From Gossypium raimondii (lineage: Eukaryota > Streptophyta > Magnoliopsida > Malvales > Malvaceae): a stretch of DNA of 64,000 bases. Position 1 is the first letter of the stretch. Each line of letters opens with the position of its first letter. The stretch covers positions 14,647,501 to 14,711,500 of the forward strand of contig NC_068577.1 in NCBI RefSeq assembly GCF_025698545.1, in the 5' to 3' direction. A model generated the notes under the pieces. The model was not told where the DNA came from and made no database searches. It was given only the letters and a program-made list of their open reading frames with translations. A program made the position numbers and the translations under genes. This document shows positions 22,939 through 36,300 of this stretch, in pieces.

Positions 22939-25900
22939 CTATGGTCGATGATATACGTATTTCGTTCGAGGGTCTACAATAAGACCCTTTCCACCGTTCA
23001 CTTCTATATCGTGCCTGCAATATCAGTGTTAATCAAATGTTTAGAATCATTTCTATCAACATACAATATAACTAAGCTGAATCATGAAAAAAAACTGTTG
23101 GATAACTTGATTGGATTATAGGACTGCATAAGAACATCCCTTGCCAAAAGACTATAAATGATGTGATGCTTCGTTTTATATGATAAAAGGATAAAACTAG
23201 AACACTCAACTGAAACGCGAAATCAGGGATGGTCAACTGCTCGCGAGGAACATATTTGAATAGCTGCAGAAGCCTATCAACATATACCACTTTCTTCCAT
23301 ACCTGTATATCATTTCCAAGAACATCAAGTTACCAAGATTCCTCAGCAGTGAAATCAGTCTTCAATGAGAGAAATAGTTAAGAGTTAAGACATACCACCT
23401 TATCCACGAACATTTGCAGAGCAAAAATTGCAGTCTTCAAGTGAAATGTAGGATGGAGAACATATATTGCCTATGCAAAACATGTAAAATGATAAAATAA
23501 CTATTGTTGTGTATGAATACTAAAAACATTAGGAATAGCCTACATACATGCAAGTTACGTTGGTGCTTCCGACCAAGTATTTGCTGCAATCTTCTCATCC
23601 ATCCCAAGTCCGGTTGGCTGGTTATTCCAGAACGCAAAAAAAAAAGGTAACATGAGCAGGGAATAAAAATTCACATCGAATTTAACCATAACCAAGACTG
23701 GTTTGTATTAATTAAATCAAAATTTCCTAACCAAGATTTTATTTTCCCAAGACAAGGCACAACCTTTTTGTTTGTTTTCATTGCTTTGAGTTATGCAATT
23801 TTGCTTGTGATTTTGTCAATGTCTAGGAATTGTTCTAATATTAGAAAATATTACATGCAACATCAGTGAACGAGTTGTATGAGGAGCTCGAAGATTGACT
23901 AGCTATCATAAGTGTAAAGAAATTATTGATCACTCAGTAAATCACATACAGATTCTTACCCCATTATCGTTTGCTTCCTCTCTGTTTTAATATATGTTAA
24001 CATTTGGTGATCAGATAAATCAACTTCACAACTAGGAAAGAACTGACAGCCAGCAGCTATGCTATGATACTGAGATAATAGCATTGTTTAACAACGAAAG
24101 GTCAAAAAGCCTTCACTCAGAGAACAAAAACATTTAACGAATCCCACCAAACATTAACCCCAGGTAGTTTCTTTAAAGTGCATCAAATAAGCCAAATTTC
24201 TCATAACCATACAATACTTACACTTGTAATGATGCTGCAGAGTGGAAGTATACAATGGTATAAGGCTTCTGTATCAAAGGTTCAAATTCCTGAAATTAAT
24301 AATTAAAAAAATTTTTGCTCAAAAGCCAGTTATCAATAATAGTATCCAATTGAGTGTCCATACCAAAATACTTTCCCAACATCAAGCTATTTAAATTATG
24401 TGTATTCAATGAGACAGTATGAATTTCAAATATCCAACCAAAAGAACTGGGAAGCTAATACCTTTACAACATAGAGAATGAAACGCTCAAGCTCAAGACA
24501 CCGCAGCAGAAAATGTGCTCCAACAACAACCATAACAGGGCGACCTTCACTGTCCACTCCCCCGCGATAACTGACACAAAAAAAATAAATTAACATTGTA
24601 TTCAAACCAGGAGTAATCTGAACATTTATGAAATTAATGTGGTTCATACTAAATGAACCATGGTCTCACAAAGAGTAAAAGCCAACAAATAAAAATGAGA
24701 CATTAAGAAAACGACAGGGAGAGTAAACTGTCTCAAAACTTCAGCAGCTTGTTTATTATCATAATGTGCTTCCAGTGACTGATAGTGAAGAAAACCAATT
24801 ATCCGGTGAAAAATCAAGAGTTTAACCAATTCTAACAGATAATGAAATATAATAACAAGGAATGCTAATTCAAGATGGGAAAAATGGAAGGAGATCTGCA
24901 TGATAAACTTACAGAATTTTCATCTCTGCAATTTCAGAAAGATTAAGAGAATTTGCCTTAGCAAGACATCTGGAGTGAAGTGAGTATTCTTCTGCAGCAG
25001 ATAATGGAGGCCCACCTATGTCACCAAAACCAAGCATCTTAGCACAATTCCAACCACCTCGGGCTTGAGCAGTTTTTTCCCATTGTTCCTGGCGTCTCTG
25101 GTCTGGATCTTTCATCAGGGACATGAAAGCAGGATCCAAATATGTATCTAAGTAACTTGAGTTTCTGAAAAATAAACAATTATTTGACATGGTTAATTAA
25201 TGACTTGAAATTCAAATAGACCATGATCATTTATCGTAATCAAAAGAACCATGACAATTGAAAGAGAAGACTTGAAAACTGACAAAAAACTACATGGGAT
25301 CTCCGCGGAGCAATGGTTTGTTACATTTTGCGAATTCTAATTCTCTAGCAACTTAGACATAAGTAAAATAATAAGATTTACTTCTTGCTTTAATAATATA
25401 TTCCTCAAAACCTATCAAATCCACAAATATGGGGAAAAAAACAAATCTCATGTCTTATCACAGAATGTAACAAGTACGAGCATCCATATGTGGCAACAAA
25501 TAAAATGAACTGCATCATTCTAGAAAGGGAAGAGTGATTAGACCACCCAACAGATTTCCAACCAACCTCAGTGAGGTATATAGCTTTACATGGGTTAATG
25601 TATCCAAATGCATAATGGAGAAATGCATAATCCATAAAAGGTTGGCAAAGTCAAGTCAAAAACCAGGTGTGCAGCTTTTGGAAGTGTTCATGATGCAAAT
25701 GCATGCATATATGTAACAGAGAGTGGCTAAGAGAGAAACAAAAACACTTCAAATTTCTTAAAGAACAATTAGGATCGCAAGTAGCACTTGCCCACAACAA
25801 GAAATATGCTCCAAGGGGAATCCAAATATTGAATAGAAACTACTCCGTTTGTAAGTTAAACTTGCTATCACAAGGAACAGCTTGGATGGAATTCAAATTG

Positions 25901-28900
25901 TTGATATGTTCCACTGAAAAACACTTAGTCTCTTAGAGATGTTGTTAATCATTAAAATGTTGGAGAAAGTGCATCTTAAACCACAAATGCACAAGGTTGA
26001 ATTATGGATACACCTATATTCCAATATCTGCACAGGGACTGACCTTTGTACCAAACCTACATCACTAGCAGGGACTTCAGCTGGAGGTTGGGAAGGCTTT
26101 GGGATGACCTTTTTGGGCAATGGCTTTATTCTGATTTTACGCTCATGAATGATAGTCTCACCATTTTCATCCCCAACATCAGCAGGAAGCTTAGATATGG
26201 CCATCGCCTCCTCATGCTTATCTCGAGGAAAGTAAAGTGGAAGTAATCTACAATTTACAATATCAAATGAGAAGAAATTATAACAATTTTAAGCATAAGC
26301 AAAAAGAAAAATAATTATCAAATTCCTCCAGACATGAAGGAATTATAACAATTTACCCAAACAAAAAAACCATCTCTGCAAGGTAGTAAAAATGAAAAAT
26401 AATAGTATGATACCTCTTATAGATCTCAGTATCAGATGATGTGCTAGTACAAAAGACAACAGCAGTAATTTTATCTTTCTGCTTTTCAAGCAATCGGCGA
26501 ACAGTCCCTGAAGAACGGGAAAAAGTTTGAAACAAGAAATATTCAACCTCAAAAACAGTTTAAATAACATAGTATATGAAACATAGGCATGTAAATCCAA
26601 ACAGAGATATTTTTTAAAAGAGTTTTATCCCTCGTAAAATATTATGCATTTGGATGAATATTTTGGATGGCATGCATGTCAATTAAACGCAATGGATGTT
26701 ATACAAAAGTAAATGGCCCCAATACATTGTATTTCCTATAACACATTGAAAGAGTCAACTTGAAAAATTTATATGCACAACTGGCACCAATCCATTTCAA
26801 ATATTCAAGGAACAAGAACATCTTTCAATATTACTTTTTCTCGTTCATTTGATAAGAAAACCATTTCACATTTTCGAATTTTATTCATCACTTTCTGTAA
26901 TAATATTAGCACATAATGAGAAGAAATAGGAAAACGTGATACTAAGAAAACAAAATCTTTGAAAATCCAGATATTAAGTTCACAAAATATCAACGAAATC
27001 AGACGAAGAGCTGTAACAATTTAGGACATTTTCTCACTTATAGCCACATGTGCAGCTGGTTCACGGGGGTAGTTTTTAGCCTCTGTGTATATACAGCCCA
27101 TAGCAATACTGCATTGATACACATCAAAATAGTAAGTATCTTACCTGTAAAACAACAGATGAAGAAATCAAGAAACAGAATACAGCATCTGTGAAATACA
27201 AACCTCCGAAGACCATTTTCAATAAGAAGTTCAAGGCAAGATCGATAACAGTGACTCAGAGCATTCTCCGCAGCAGTATGATACTTTACTGCATACTTGG
27301 GACCAACAGTATGGATAACTCTCCTAACAATATGATACATAAAACCATCAGGTTTTCAGTCAACACAAGATGTCATGACTAAAACCTAACCTATAACAGT
27401 TTTAGTCAAATTCTAAAAAAGATATATAACAAGCATGTCAGGACTCAGGCATTGCAGCTCAAATTGGAGCTATGAACAACAGCTTATGCACCATGATCAC
27501 AAAACAGGCCCGTGCATGATCAAAACAAAATGATGACAACATACTGGACAACAGTAATTGATGAAGTAAGTGGGTAAAAAAAGGATGTCAAACATTTTAA
27601 GCATTAACACAGGAAAGTGGTACATTTCGTAATATAAACAAAAATGCAGTGTCAATCTAATTTCTTGAAGAACATCATTGAAATGAAGCAGTTGCAAGTA
27701 TCAATATTATCTTTGAAAAACCATCAAATTTTTACAGTCTGAAGTGATACAAGAACGTGGACATACACACCTAGCAGGAAGATCATATGCATTAGTAACT
27801 TTGGCCATCCCTGTTCTGCAGCCTCCCTGTCCATAAAAGGTCCTTTAAGTCATTCTTGCTTCAGGTTGACATTAATCAAGGCAACTTGCTATAGAATTAT
27901 AAAGATTTGTCATAAACTATAGAAAAGCTTAGAACAGAGCTATCAATGTGGTGCAATAGATCATGAAATGCATCCATGGAAACAGTTCCAACATCATATC
28001 TTCCCGATTAATATTTAGCATACCAACGTCGTGCATTCTTCTGCAAGACCAGGCCCAGCTGCTGCATGCAAACCTTGGCTACTGTGTACTTCATCCATGC
28101 TCTGCATCCAAGAATGTAAAAAATAAATCAGAACATTGACTTCTTTAATTAATGATTCATTCTTGGGCGAGGCAGCTTTATCCTTAATGGAATCAAACCA
28201 TTAAATGAGTTCCTTATATCAGAACATTAAGGATCACACTTACCCACTAAAAAATCCAACAATATTCACAACATTTCCTCATTTTTAGAGAAACAGAGGA
28301 TGAATTAAATGTACTCATGCGTGGAACAAAAAAGGAAAAACTCCAATCGGCTCCAAAATTTTGAATGAAGTGGTGAAGCAAATGCAGGTCAATTTTGTGC
28401 ATCCATGTTATAAGCAATCAAGCCTCCTCAGAAAGTAGCTCTGTTTTATATCATTTGGTTAATCAACTCTATCCTCATATAGCAATTTACCACAGTTCCA
28501 ATGTTATTAATAGACTTTTCTAATAATTTTCATTTCCACATTGGCTTGACCATGTAACATACGTGCAATAGTGAAAATTTCTAAGTTGTTAATATCCAAT
28601 GATTATGCAATTCATGTGATTCAGCAAAATACTTGGCATCCGTAAGCATCAAATAAGTAGGGAAAACTTACTGTTTACCTCATTTGTAGAATTAACAACA
28701 GCGTCAACCTCAAGGTTCCACGGCTGTCCCCTCCACAAGTATATCTTTGAGTTTATTTCATGATCGACCGGAAACCTCGACGCCAACCCATTACTTCCAC
28801 TCTCCTCCCCAGGAGAGGTTAAGGGGTCGGATAAAAAGGATTTTGAAAATGAAGGATCTTCATTCTCATACTCCAAGGAAGACCTAATCTCTGCATCATT

Positions 28901-28993
28901 CCACCGTGGGACTTGATCCAAAGTCACAACATAGTCCCCATTGTCAGTTGGGACTCCCCCCGTGGCTGCAGCTGTAGCCACAGGTCGGTACAT
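22939..28993 (-). CDS. Macro domain + SEC14 (CRAL-TRIO) protein, GDAP2-like
   Basis: A plant protein of the 'Appr-1-p processing enzyme family', related to animal GDAP2 (Arabidopsis At1g69340 type). Macro domains bind ADP-ribose; SEC14 domains bind lipids. The combined role is not settled. Fourteen exons (minus, ATG first): 28679-28993, 28024-28101, 27771-27826, 27204-27323, 27038-27108, 26414-26507, 26044-26247, 24913-25164, 24462-24570, 24222-24289, 23548-23617, 23396-23470, 23211-23302, 22939-23014. All are GT-AG and close in frame to 1,680 bp, 559 aa. Macro domain about residues 80-250 (LEVDAVVNSTNE, GLHAAAGPGLAEECTTLGGC, RVIHTVGPKYAVKYHTAAEN). A basic linker with KIRIKPLPKKVIPKPSQPP follows, then SEC14 about 395-540 (GGVDSEGRPVMVVVGAHFLL, YTIVYFHSAASLQ, LQQILGRKHQRNLHAIYVLH). 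The start is ATG at 28993; the frame extends five codons upstream only to a TTG. The short last exon (ends YVYHRP) was found from family knowledge and fits exactly. Confidence 0.93.
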
Positions 28994-29560
28994 TGTAACA
29001 GCTCCCAACCAAGAGCCCCTAACAGTATGAACCCTTAGTGCTTTAGGAACTCAAACGTTAACAATTAAAAAAAAAGTAATTCATCATTAAAAAGAAACCG
29101 TAATTCAAACAGAAAATCATTGCATAATATCTTTATTTTAACCAAAAAGGAGAGCTTTAGCAAAGATCATCAAAACAAATTCCAACACCTTTTAACCTAT
29201 TGATATATCAATCACCAGAACTAGTATTCGAAAAATTCTCAATTATCGAATCTCCTATATTTGATGCTATGAAAATAAAGGAACAAGCAAAAAACCACAT
29301 CCCTTATGCCGAAATTTAAATAAATTTCAACAAAACAAGCAACAACTACCAAATTAAACTTGAAAAGGAATAAGCAATTACGGATTGGGAATTTTTGTAT
29401 AAAACTAAATAAAATTTGAAGAGATATATTGTAAAAGAAGAAAAAGAAGGTACCTGAAATTGAGAAGCTGGGGGATGTTTAATTGAATTAGGGGCTTTGA
29501 TTTTATGGATTTAAATGTGGAAAAATACAACTATTATTGCTGGGTGAATAAGCTAGCGGT
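28994..29560 (-). promoter_or_regulatory. 5' UTR, probable 5' UTR intron and promoter of the GDAP2-like gene
   Basis: On the minus strand a donor-like CAG|GTACCTTC lies at about 29452 and an acceptor-like ACTGTTAG| at about 29019, so an intron of about 430 bp could separate a leader exon (about 29453-29520) from the coding exon. This is inferred from splice motifs only. Confidence 0.45.
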
Positions 29561-31445
29561 AGCGGTGCTCGTTCTGGCCAGAAAGGGATTTGATTGAAAA
29601 TTTTAAAAATAAAAACAAAAACAAAACTTTGCGTTAGTTTTGACTGCTGTGCTCTAAAGTTAACTTTTTGGATTCGCAATAGAAAATTTAGATAAAACTA
29701 TGTTTCAAGTCGCTCCGGTTTTGCTATTTCTAAATTTTAAAAATAAATTATCTTTTTAAATTTTAAATAAAAATTTAATAATTGGATCTAACTCTTTTTT
29801 GTTTTTGGTGAAAAAACCTACCAAAATTAAATAATCATAATAATGTTATAATTACTATCTTAACTTAATACTTCTCCTAATTACTACTCTGACTCCCACG
29901 CATGAATAGCATTATACTGTCTTGCCCAGCATACTAATATTTTAACGGTCTCTATTAAACTTCATGATAAACCTTAGAAAATAAATAAGTTCATATTCTT
30001 CCAAAGATACCATGCGACCAGACTAAAGAGGGTTTGCCCACGGAGCCTTAACCCTTAGCAAACCGCCCATAATTCTTAAACTTATTCCAACCCAATCTAG
30101 AATATTCCTTAAAACAAAATTGAGATTGTTGTGGGTACCAAATTTAACCAAACTTCTTTAGCGGTCAAACAATCTTTGAGAACATGTAACATATCTTTTG
30201 TATTATGATTATAGACAAGATAAGATGTATTTTGGTCAATCCCTCTTTACACCCTCTTTAAGTTGTATTTTTATACAAACTCTCTCATATTTCGACTAGA
30301 TTTCTAAGCTTAGACGTACAATCCAACTCATTTATTCTAATTTAATAATTTTTACTCAATATATTTTTTTTTAATTTTAAAATTTCAATTCTACCCAAAC
30401 AATTGTGATTAAAATCAGAAAATGCACTGCTGGTCCACATGGTGCAACGGGAGCATGGTGACCCCATGTTTTAACAGAGATCCAACAGATTTGGCGCTAC
30501 TGTTAACGGAATTGGAAGCTGCTACTGAAAGCTGCGCAGATGGGAAGATCGTTTGACATTGATATGGTCCTCTTTGATCAGCCACCATATAGGTTGGTGA
30601 GCATTTTGGAGCAAGATAGTGCTAGGAATAGAGAGCAGCTTGAGTAGATTTTCCCCTTGGTCATCGTTTCTTTTTAAAAAAAATAGAACCAATATAGTTT
30701 ACCATTTTCATATAATATTTAAAAATAATTTTAATTGATGGATCTAATTGAGAATTTTAAAAATCGAAAAGTATAAAGACTAAAAGAAATTAAATTAGAG
30801 AATAGAGATTAAATTCGCAACTTACACCTAATATAAAATAATAGCAAATTTTGATTTAATAAATATAATTATTACCATTTCAAAATTATAATTTTAAAAT
30901 TAAATTAAAGTACCAAACCAAAATTAAATCATAAAATATACTTTAAAAATTCATTTTTCTGTGGTAAAATATCTTATTAGTCAACTACTCAATTCATTTG
31001 TGAAGTTTTGCTGTTTTCTTGATTGGATTGCAAGCCAAATAAGAAAAAACAAAAGGTTTATTAAGTCATGTTACTTGAAATTTTCAGTTTAGGTATGTTT
31101 ATAATTGAGTCTGATAATATAAGTGAAAGCAAGTTACTTTATTAAAATGTACAAGAAAAAGAGTAGCTTCGACACAAGGAATACTCTAAACATTGCCTCA
31201 GCAACCTACTCTACCTTTTTACCATAGTTGTCGGTTTAATCCGTCAGTATGGTAATTTAATTATACAAGTTAATTTGAAAATTAAAAGAATTAATAAAAA
31301 TTTGAAAATATAAAAAATTAGTTAAAATTTTGATTTTTTGGGGGATTTTTTTTAAATAGATAAATATTAAATTTATACATGAATTTTGATTTAATATGCA
31401 ATTTGATACAATTATATACATGAAAGTTGAATTGTAGTTCATATG
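29561..31445. other. Intergenic AT-rich DNA with LINE fragments
   Basis: Apart from the LINE fragment at 29870-30200, only a GC-richer patch at 30420-30660 stands out. Its plus strand reads VLFDQPPYRLVSILEQDSA, loosely like the C-terminal end of a plant LINE RNase H region, followed by an A-rich run. The rest shows nothing. Confidence 0.45.
29870..30200 (-). pseudogene. LINE (L1-type) ORF2 fragment, zf-RVT region
   Basis: The minus strand reads HVLKDCLTAKEVWLNLVPTT, which fits the zinc-binding zf-RVT block of plant L1 ORF2 (consensus H-x2-xDC-x2-A-x2-VW). Further stop-interrupted similarity follows. It is a short decayed piece with no ends or target-site duplication visible. Confidence 0.55.
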
Positions 31446-32000
31446 TATATTTTGATACGACATATAACAAGGGAGAAGTATTAAGGAGAGAAAGGTGGTT
31501 GCTATGGAGGCCGGTTCACCTTGTTGGGGCGAAGAGTTGGAGGTTATGAATACTAGTGGAAAGGAAAACGTAAAGGTTGTGGGTTGAAAGAGTGTTGACA
31601 GAGTGTAGGCTTAGTTTTTTTGAAGGGTCGATACATTCTCCTTCGTTCTTGGAGGTATTTATAGGTAGAGATCTCATGTAGGATGGTGTTTAACGTGTTG
31701 GATTTGCCGTTTAACCATTATTACAAAACGCGTAGGAGGACTATCTTTGATGGGATGAGGATGTCTTTAACAAGACAAATATTATAATTCATTTTGACTT
31801 GATGGGATAAAGCAGCTGAGCTCATGTAATGTTTGGTGACTAACAACTTCATATCCTAATGAAAAGTAGGCCACCCGTTGCCCAGTTGGTCACCACGGAA
31901 GGATGAGTACGCAGGTGGCCTCTTGGCTTTTTGGTGGCAGGCTTACTGCTATGGGGCCTTTTTGACTTGCCATGTGTCTTAACGTGAATGGGGCATGACA
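31446..32000 (-). mobile_element. Probable LTR fragment with TATA box (minus)
   Basis: On the minus strand the segment starts TGTCATGCCCC at 32000, is GC-richer than its surroundings, and has CTATAAATACCTCC (plus positions about 31651-31665), a promoter-like TATA box. The far end near 31446 (CTTGTTATATGTCG) has no clear CA terminus, and no target-site duplication was found. Confidence 0.4.
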
Positions 32001-33144
32001 GAATGCATGAAACTTTGAATTTAATGCAATTGCGCACATTTAAAATAATGAATACATACATTTATTTTCATATTGGATTAATATAATTGTTTGTGTATGC
32101 AATATATTAATGCAAAAGGGTGCTAACTTGATAATGTTGTGAGTGATTTGTGGAAATTGAATCAAAACAAAATTCCAGATATAAAATTGGACAAAATCAA
32201 AGTTCATATATGATATTGCCCTTTAAATCAAAGTTCATATATAATTTTAATATTTATCTTTTTTAAAATATTCATTATATTTTAGATATTTTATCTTTTT
32301 TCAAAATAAGTATTATTTTAATATATTTCTTTTCTTAATTATTATTAATTTATAATTTTAAATCTTTTAAATGATTGAAATGTTGATTTCATCATGCTGA
32401 GAAAGGTCTAATTATAAATTATCTATAATGATTTATTTGGCCAACTTTACAAAAAAATATCATTTTATCTCTCCATTTAATTTTTTATTTTTTTAATTTT
32501 TAAACTTATATTGCTTGTCAAATCATCATTAAATTGATGAAAAAGTTAAATGTGTGTTAACTTTCTTGACGTGGCATCATCAATTAATTTTTCATAAATG
32601 ACACATGGTAATTAATTATTTTTTAATTTTAAAAATTCAAAAATTATTTTTTAAAATTTATTAAAAGAGTATAAAAATTATAAAAATATTTTCTTAATAT
32701 TTTTAAAATTAATTCATTGCTAATGTGGTATACACTTGGATTGCCATGTGAATGTCATGTCAACAATTGATTAATTTTTTAATTTAAAATGTAAATAAAA
32801 TATTTTTAAAAATTAAAAATTGTTAAAAGAGTATAAAATTATTTTTTAATTTTTTAAAAATTAATTGATTGTTAACATGGCATATTACAAAATTAATATG
32901 AGTGATTTGACAAAAATTATAAATTCAAACATTAAAAGAGACGAAAAATTAAATAAAGAGTTAAAATAATTTTTCTATAAAGTTGATATACTTTAATTAA
33001 ATCTCTCTACTTTATAAAAATTGAGAAATTAGTGTGTCTGCAAACAAAAATTATCCTCCTACTTTACAAAGTTAATTTGATTAGAATTGGCATGACAAAT
33101 ATTCAACCATTTATAAAAATCAACTGCTTAATAATATATATATT
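32001..33144. other. AT-rich intergenic DNA flanking MITE and copia element
   Basis: Noncoding. Contains the long-TIR element at 32447-32990. Its last bases (33140-33144, TATAT) are the left target-site duplication of the copia element. Confidence 0.6.
32447..32990. mobile_element. Long-TIR MITE-like element
   Basis: The left end (GGCCAACTTTAC... to CTTGTCAAATCA, about 32448-32526) is the imperfect reverse complement of the right end (TGATTTGACAAAAATTATAA... to AAAGTTGA, about 32904-32987). Between the arms, two diverged copies of an AT-rich block of about 130 bp containing TTAAAAGAGTATAAAA lie in tandem. No coding. Exact ends and duplication unresolved. Confidence 0.55.
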
Positions 33145-33357
33145 GTTATAAATAAAGAGATGGAGAGAATAAAAACAAAGAAAGTATGAAAGCAATATAG
33201 AATGTACTTTATTAATTAAAAGAGGTGATTACAATACTTCATCGAGTCTTTATTTATAGGCATAAAAAGTATAAAAGAAGTAAAGATTTAATTCTAATAG
33301 TACATTAAAATTTATCTTGATCATGATGGACATCCACTTAATAAGATATTCATAACA
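33145..33357 (-). repeat. 3' LTR of the copia element
   Basis: 213 bp; the left LTR on the plus strand. It is shorter than its partner because of an indel near 33298 (the partner has an extra ACTATTAGAATTTAAAG-like stretch). Confidence 0.9.
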
Positions 33358-36300
33358 CTCCCCCTTTGATGTCCATTGGTAAATAATGTATCTCGTTAAA
33401 ACCTTATTAGGAAAGACCCTGTGAGATAAAAACCTAATGAAGGAAAAAGAGTACACAATCTATAATACGCATAATATGCTTCCTCATTAAAAACCTTACG
33501 AGAAAAACTCAATGGGACAACCTCGATTAAGGGAAAAAGGGTGCAACGCGTATTTACTCCCCCTCATGAAAACATCACATATTTTCTTATATTCTACGTA
33601 TTCAATCTTGAATACTAGTTTTTCAAATGACTATTTGAATGTATTTACTAAGCATTTATATTATCATTCTTTTAAAAGTCATGAGTGAGGAAAATTTAGA
33701 GAAATATATTTTGATCTCTTCAGGAGTTTCAACAATAATCATAACAAACTTTAAACATGATCCTTCTATAAAAATACAAATAGATATTTTAGACCATTTT
33801 ATAATCATCTTTCAACTACTATTGACTAAGCCAAATTTACCACATATGTTCAATTATTTCAATTCATATATATGAATAATTTTCCGAGAATTTTAATATA
33901 CTTCTAGCATTCTAAATCCTTCAAAGATTTTAATATAAACTTTACTATATAGTGATTCATAAAGGTTGTAACAATAACCATTAGACACAAGTTAAATCTT
34001 TTATGAATTGTCAGAATAATATGTCTAAAGGTTATTACATCCACCACAAAAGAATATTATATATTTTCATAATTAATGCTAAGACTTAGAGAAAAATTTC
34101 ATATTTCTATTCCGCTTTTTCAAAACTAATCCAATTGCACCTTCACTGGCTTTATACCTTCAGATATTTGGACTAATGGTCCAAAACTCCACGAATTTAA
34201 TTGTACTTAAGTTGTGTCTTTTTATTTTGATCAATTTATTCTATATCTATATTTCTCAATAGATTTAATCAAGATCCTCCTTTTATTTCATTATTTCAAT
34301 AATAATATTGCATGCAAAATCCTTGTCGACCACTTTTATTATTCGGTTCCACATTTTCTCGAATTGGCATAACTTATCGAGATCTCTTATTTTTCATTAT
34401 TTTAAAATTTAGTTTCAGGTAGCTGAATCTCTTCTGAAGTTTTATTTATTAGTTATGTCTTGGGTCTCTTCTGGAGCACCCGCCTCCACTATATGACCAT
34501 CTAGAATAATTTTCATCTTTGGAACCGATCAATTTATTATTTATTCTAACTGATTGTCCTACTGGGACTTTGATTCAAATTAAAATATTAGATGGTATAT
34601 AACACTTGGTTATTCTCATTAAGTTTGTAAATACATCTAATAGTTAACTTGTAATGAGTTGTCCTTATTGAACTTCTGGTTCAAATTACTCTCCCCCTAA
34701 CTCATTACAAGTTATTATTTCTCTCCCCCTAATGTCGGGTAAACTATCGAATCAAAATTGTAATCAGAAATCATGTCATAATTGAATCTCAAATACATTC
34801 AAAACATCTAATAATATAAAGAAACTTGTAATTAATATATATTCCCAACTTTCTTTGAGGATTCACTCATCTTTGTGCGTTGTGGTAGAGCAATTGGAAC
34901 ATATACGCACATACAAAAATTCAAAGATGAGAAATATTTAGGTCTTGATCAAAAACCAATTGTAATGGGGAGTATTTGTAACTTATTGGCTTGATGCATA
35001 CAACACGTAAATCAACATAATCTCATATTAAAATAGGAAGTTTAGTTCTCATAAATAATTGTTTAGACATTAATCAGAGGTGTTTAATTAATAATTTCTC
35101 TAAATTATTATGCACAAACTTTTACAAAAGTTTTTCAAACTCAACCAATAAAATACTGAGATATAAACTTATCAGTATTAGCAAGATAATTGTCTTAATT
35201 GCATGAACTGAAATTAATTATTTAAACAAGCAATCTTGCAAACGATAGGCTGCAAATTGATAACACATATGTGATTATTTTGTAGATGCATCTACCAAAA
35301 TCATATAATATCAAAACCATCCACATGATGGATGAATGGGCCCATATTCGTTTCAAAAATGCAAGACATTAAATCTCAACTTTAGCTAGTGAGTTTCTAA
35401 TAATCAATTTTGATTGAGAACAAGCAACATATGAGAATTCTTTTAAATTAAATAATCTTCTGGTTCTTTAATGAATGTCTATATGAATTCTTAATTAATT
35501 TTTGCATCATATATGATCCAGGATGGTCTAACTGGTCATGCCAAGTAATAAATGCATTTGTATTAGTAAACTTACGGTTTACTTTAACATGTGTTCAATT
35601 ATACTAAATTGTAACAAATTAATAATTTTACTTTGTATCCACATATATGTGCTATTATGACATTTACTATTGGAAATGTCTAAATCAATGTGAATATTAT
35701 AATGTCACTAAGTCAACAAAATAAATATAATTTCCAAATAATTATATGCAATATTCGCCAGGAATATGCCAAAATCTTCAAATATGTAAAAAAAATTGCA
35801 ACTTTAGGTGCATCCAACCATAATGAGCTTTAGATAGAATTATCATATTTTATTGCTCATAAATAGATCTTTCACGTTAAATATTTTGCTCCCAACCCCT
35901 TAATGGGGATGATGACAAAAAAGATCACAAAAATTATAAAATAAATATAAATTAATAACTCAATCCTCTATTTTTCATCCTTTCGAATAGATATTTATAG
36001 CAATAGTGATTCATATGAAATATAATATTTTCCTCATTCACAATCTCAATATAAAATCCATTATAAATATATTTTAAAACCAATAGATTAACCATCACAA
36101 GATATTAATATATTAGCTCTTCTAGAGCTTTCGACTAATTTTGTGCTATTAAATATTGGAATAATATTTGTTTATTTTAGTACCAAATAAGATAAATACT
36201 TTCTATGTATAATGATAGAATTTATTACTACATTCTCATATCCTTCCTCAAAGAATATTAATGAAACAAAATATTTAGGCATATGCCACATATGTGGTCA

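Noticed and set aside
24644..24901. 85-codon open frame on the minus strand within the GDAP2-like gene
   Set aside because: It falls in the intron between exons 8 and 9; the protein is continuous without it and splice sites are good.
29006..29008. TTG start giving five extra residues for the GDAP2-like protein
   Set aside because: Plants rarely start at TTG, and the ATG at 28991-28993 begins the MYRPVA sequence expected for the family.
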